6,621 nt of DNA from an uncultured Bacilli bacterium (GTDB lineage: Bacteria > Bacillota_I > Bacilli_A > RF39 > UBA660). The notes under the pieces were generated by a model. The model saw nothing but the letters and a program-made list of their open reading frames with translations, did not search any database and had not been told where the DNA came from. Position 1 is the stretch's first letter. Each line of letters opens with the position of its first letter. The DNA lies in contig CALVXT010000072.1 of NCBI GenBank assembly GCA_944371545.1, positions 1-6,621 on the forward strand, given 5' to 3'. Below are positions 6,368-6,621 of this stretch, piece after piece. The position numbers were made by a program, and so were the translations under genes.

Positions 6368-6463
6368 TTAAAATAAATCATTAAACCCAAGGGCGCGTTC
6401 ATATACTAAAATACAAACTCCGAATAACAAGAAATAAGCCGTTGCAGATTCCCTATAATTCAT
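6368..6463 (-). CDS. Possible 31-aa hydrophobic peptide inside the minus-strand RNA
   Basis: The frame begins at ATG 6463, only about 12 nt from the predicted transcript start, and ends in TAA at 6368. The peptide starts MNYRESATAY, has a hydrophobic stretch at about residues 9-20 (AYFLLFGVCILV) and a charged, aromatic tail ending NDLF. Size, single hydrophobic segment and a hairpin-rich mRNA with 5'-3' closing helix resemble type I toxin genes such as txpA/bsrG of Bacillus. Against it: the leader (GUUUUGGC) has no real Shine-Dalgarno, unlike every other gene here, and a frame of this length can occur by chance. No opposing antisense RNA is evident. Confidence 0.2.
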   Translation of the reverse strand: MNYRESATAYFLLFGVCILVYERALGFNDLF

Positions 6464-6481
6464 TGCCAAAACTATTAAGTA

Positions 6482-6509
6482 ATTATACTTTATCACAAAA
6501 AATATCAAA
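6482..6509 (-). promoter_or_regulatory. Sigma-A-type promoter of the minus-strand RNA
   Basis: On the minus strand a perfect -10 TATAAT lies at 6487-6482. Upstream, TTTGAT (6509-6504, 16-bp spacer) or TTGATA (6508-6503, 15-bp spacer) serves as -35. The start would fall near 6475, exactly at the first base of the predicted closing helix of the RNA, which supports both calls. Confidence 0.55.
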
Positions 6510-6540
6510 TTGCAAGTACCTTTAGTTAATTTTGTATAGT
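6510..6540 (+). promoter_or_regulatory. Weak candidate plus-strand promoter
   Basis: TTGCAA (6510-6515) and TATAGT (6535-6540) are separated by 19 bp, longer than optimal. It would be back to back with the minus-strand promoter and start near 6547, producing a transcript of only about 65 nt ending at the terminator at 6579-6611, or reading through to a gene off the right edge. There is no independent support. Confidence 0.22.
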
Positions 6541-6543
6541 CAC

Positions 6544-6576
6544 GTGTTACTATTCACGGCCAAAGATTTGTAACAC
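6544..6576. repeat. 7-bp inverted repeat GTGTTAC / GTAACAC
   Basis: GTGTTAC (6544-6550) and GTAACAC (6570-6576) are perfect inverted repeats 19 bp apart, in the gap between the RNA promoter and the right-hand terminator. They could form a hairpin in a transcript from either strand or be half-sites for a regulator. No gene is attached to them in view. Confidence 0.35.
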
Positions 6577-6578
6577 AC

Positions 6579-6611
6579 AAAAAAGTTAGCAATTATTAGG
6601 CTAATTTTTTT
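6579..6611. terminator. Bidirectional intrinsic terminator near the right edge
   Basis: TTAGC (6586-6590) pairs with GCTAA (6600-6604), loop of 9 nt. Seven T follow on the plus strand (6605-6611) and six A precede (6579-6584), so it has a U tract both ways. The most natural use is ending a leftward gene that lies beyond the right edge, insulating the RNA gene; it could also end a short plus-strand transcript. Confidence 0.5.
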
Positions 6612-6621
6612 GATTGTTTAG

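Larger units (their letters stand above)
6222..6475 (-). ncRNA. Candidate structured RNA of about 250 nt, unknown family
   Basis: A self-contained minus-strand transcription unit: promoter at 6482-6509, predicted start near 6475, strong terminator at 6222-6250. The first bases, UAGUUUUG (6474-6467), can pair with CGAAACUA (6259-6252), which directly abuts the terminator stem, so an 8-bp helix (one G-U) would close the whole molecule. Internal hairpins: CAUCAC-UGCUU with AAGUG-G-GUGAUG (6291-6263), UGAAG/CUUCA (6315-6298), a UUCG-capped GCCU/AGGU stem near 6354-6343, and the 10-bp palindrome TACGATCGTA (6316-6325). The conserved cores of RNase P (GAGGAAAGUC), SRP RNA (GGAAGCAGC) and tmRNA are absent. 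The length exceeds usual 6S RNA, though 6S is hard to exclude without a covariance search. No gene lies downstream in the same direction, so it is not a leader or riboswitch for a neighbour. It also contains a 31-codon reading frame and could be a small mRNA. Confidence 0.55.

Noticed and set aside
6222..6475. tracrRNA for a type II CRISPR system.
   Set aside because: No CRISPR repeats, no cas9 and no anti-repeat partner in the window.

Overview
The window is visibly AT-rich, and every gene is preceded by a strong Firmicutes-type Shine-Dalgarno sequence. TGA is a stop codon (it ends the phosphotransacylase gene) and Trp is written TGG, so this is not a mycoplasma-type code. Together with a butyrate kinase, a B. 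subtilis-like AcpS and a YvpB-like C39 protein, this suggests a low-GC Bacillota, probably a fermentative anaerobe of Bacilli/Erysipelotrichia or a Mollicutes-related lineage. The exact taxon cannot be read from this sequence.

Layout. Positions 1-160 hold no convincing gene, but a good sigma-A promoter (111-140) reads into a TTG-started, membrane-anchored C39-like cysteine peptidase (161-1120, +). A bidirectional hairpin terminator (about 1119-1152) separates it from a tight five-gene minus-strand operon that runs from about 5770 down to 1146: a small acyl carrier protein with KSL instead of DSL at its attachment serine; a CocE/NonD-type alpha/beta hydrolase; a Pta-clade phosphate acyltransferase; a butyrate kinase; and a four-helix membrane protein of unknown function. 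Gaps are 8-19 bp or a 4-bp overlap, and some Shine-Dalgarno sequences are built onto the preceding stop codon. Divergent from the operon is acpS (5819-6157, +), holo-ACP synthase, only about 50 bp from the ACP start. A 17-bp inverted repeat lies in the shared gap.

Positions 6158-6621 hold no conventional gene. On the minus strand there is a standalone transcription unit with a sigma-A-like promoter, about 250 nt of hairpin-rich sequence, and a strong intrinsic terminator. Its predicted first nucleotides can pair with the bases just before the terminator hairpin, closing the whole molecule. It matches no RNA family I can recognise (not RNase P, SRP RNA or tmRNA by their conserved cores). It also contains a 31-codon hydrophobic reading frame starting about 12 nt from the predicted 5' end, so a type I toxin mRNA is a second possibility. 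A further bidirectional terminator lies near the right edge.

How the genes may work together: AcpS would load phosphopantetheine on the operon's ACP. The phosphotransacylase and kinase form a standard acyl-thioester to acyl-phosphate to carboxylate plus ATP route. The ACP and hydrolase in the same operon suggest that the route may involve an ACP-bound or hydrolase-released short acyl group rather than only free acyl-CoA. That last step is inference. The operon and the structured RNA are the two items most worth a second look.
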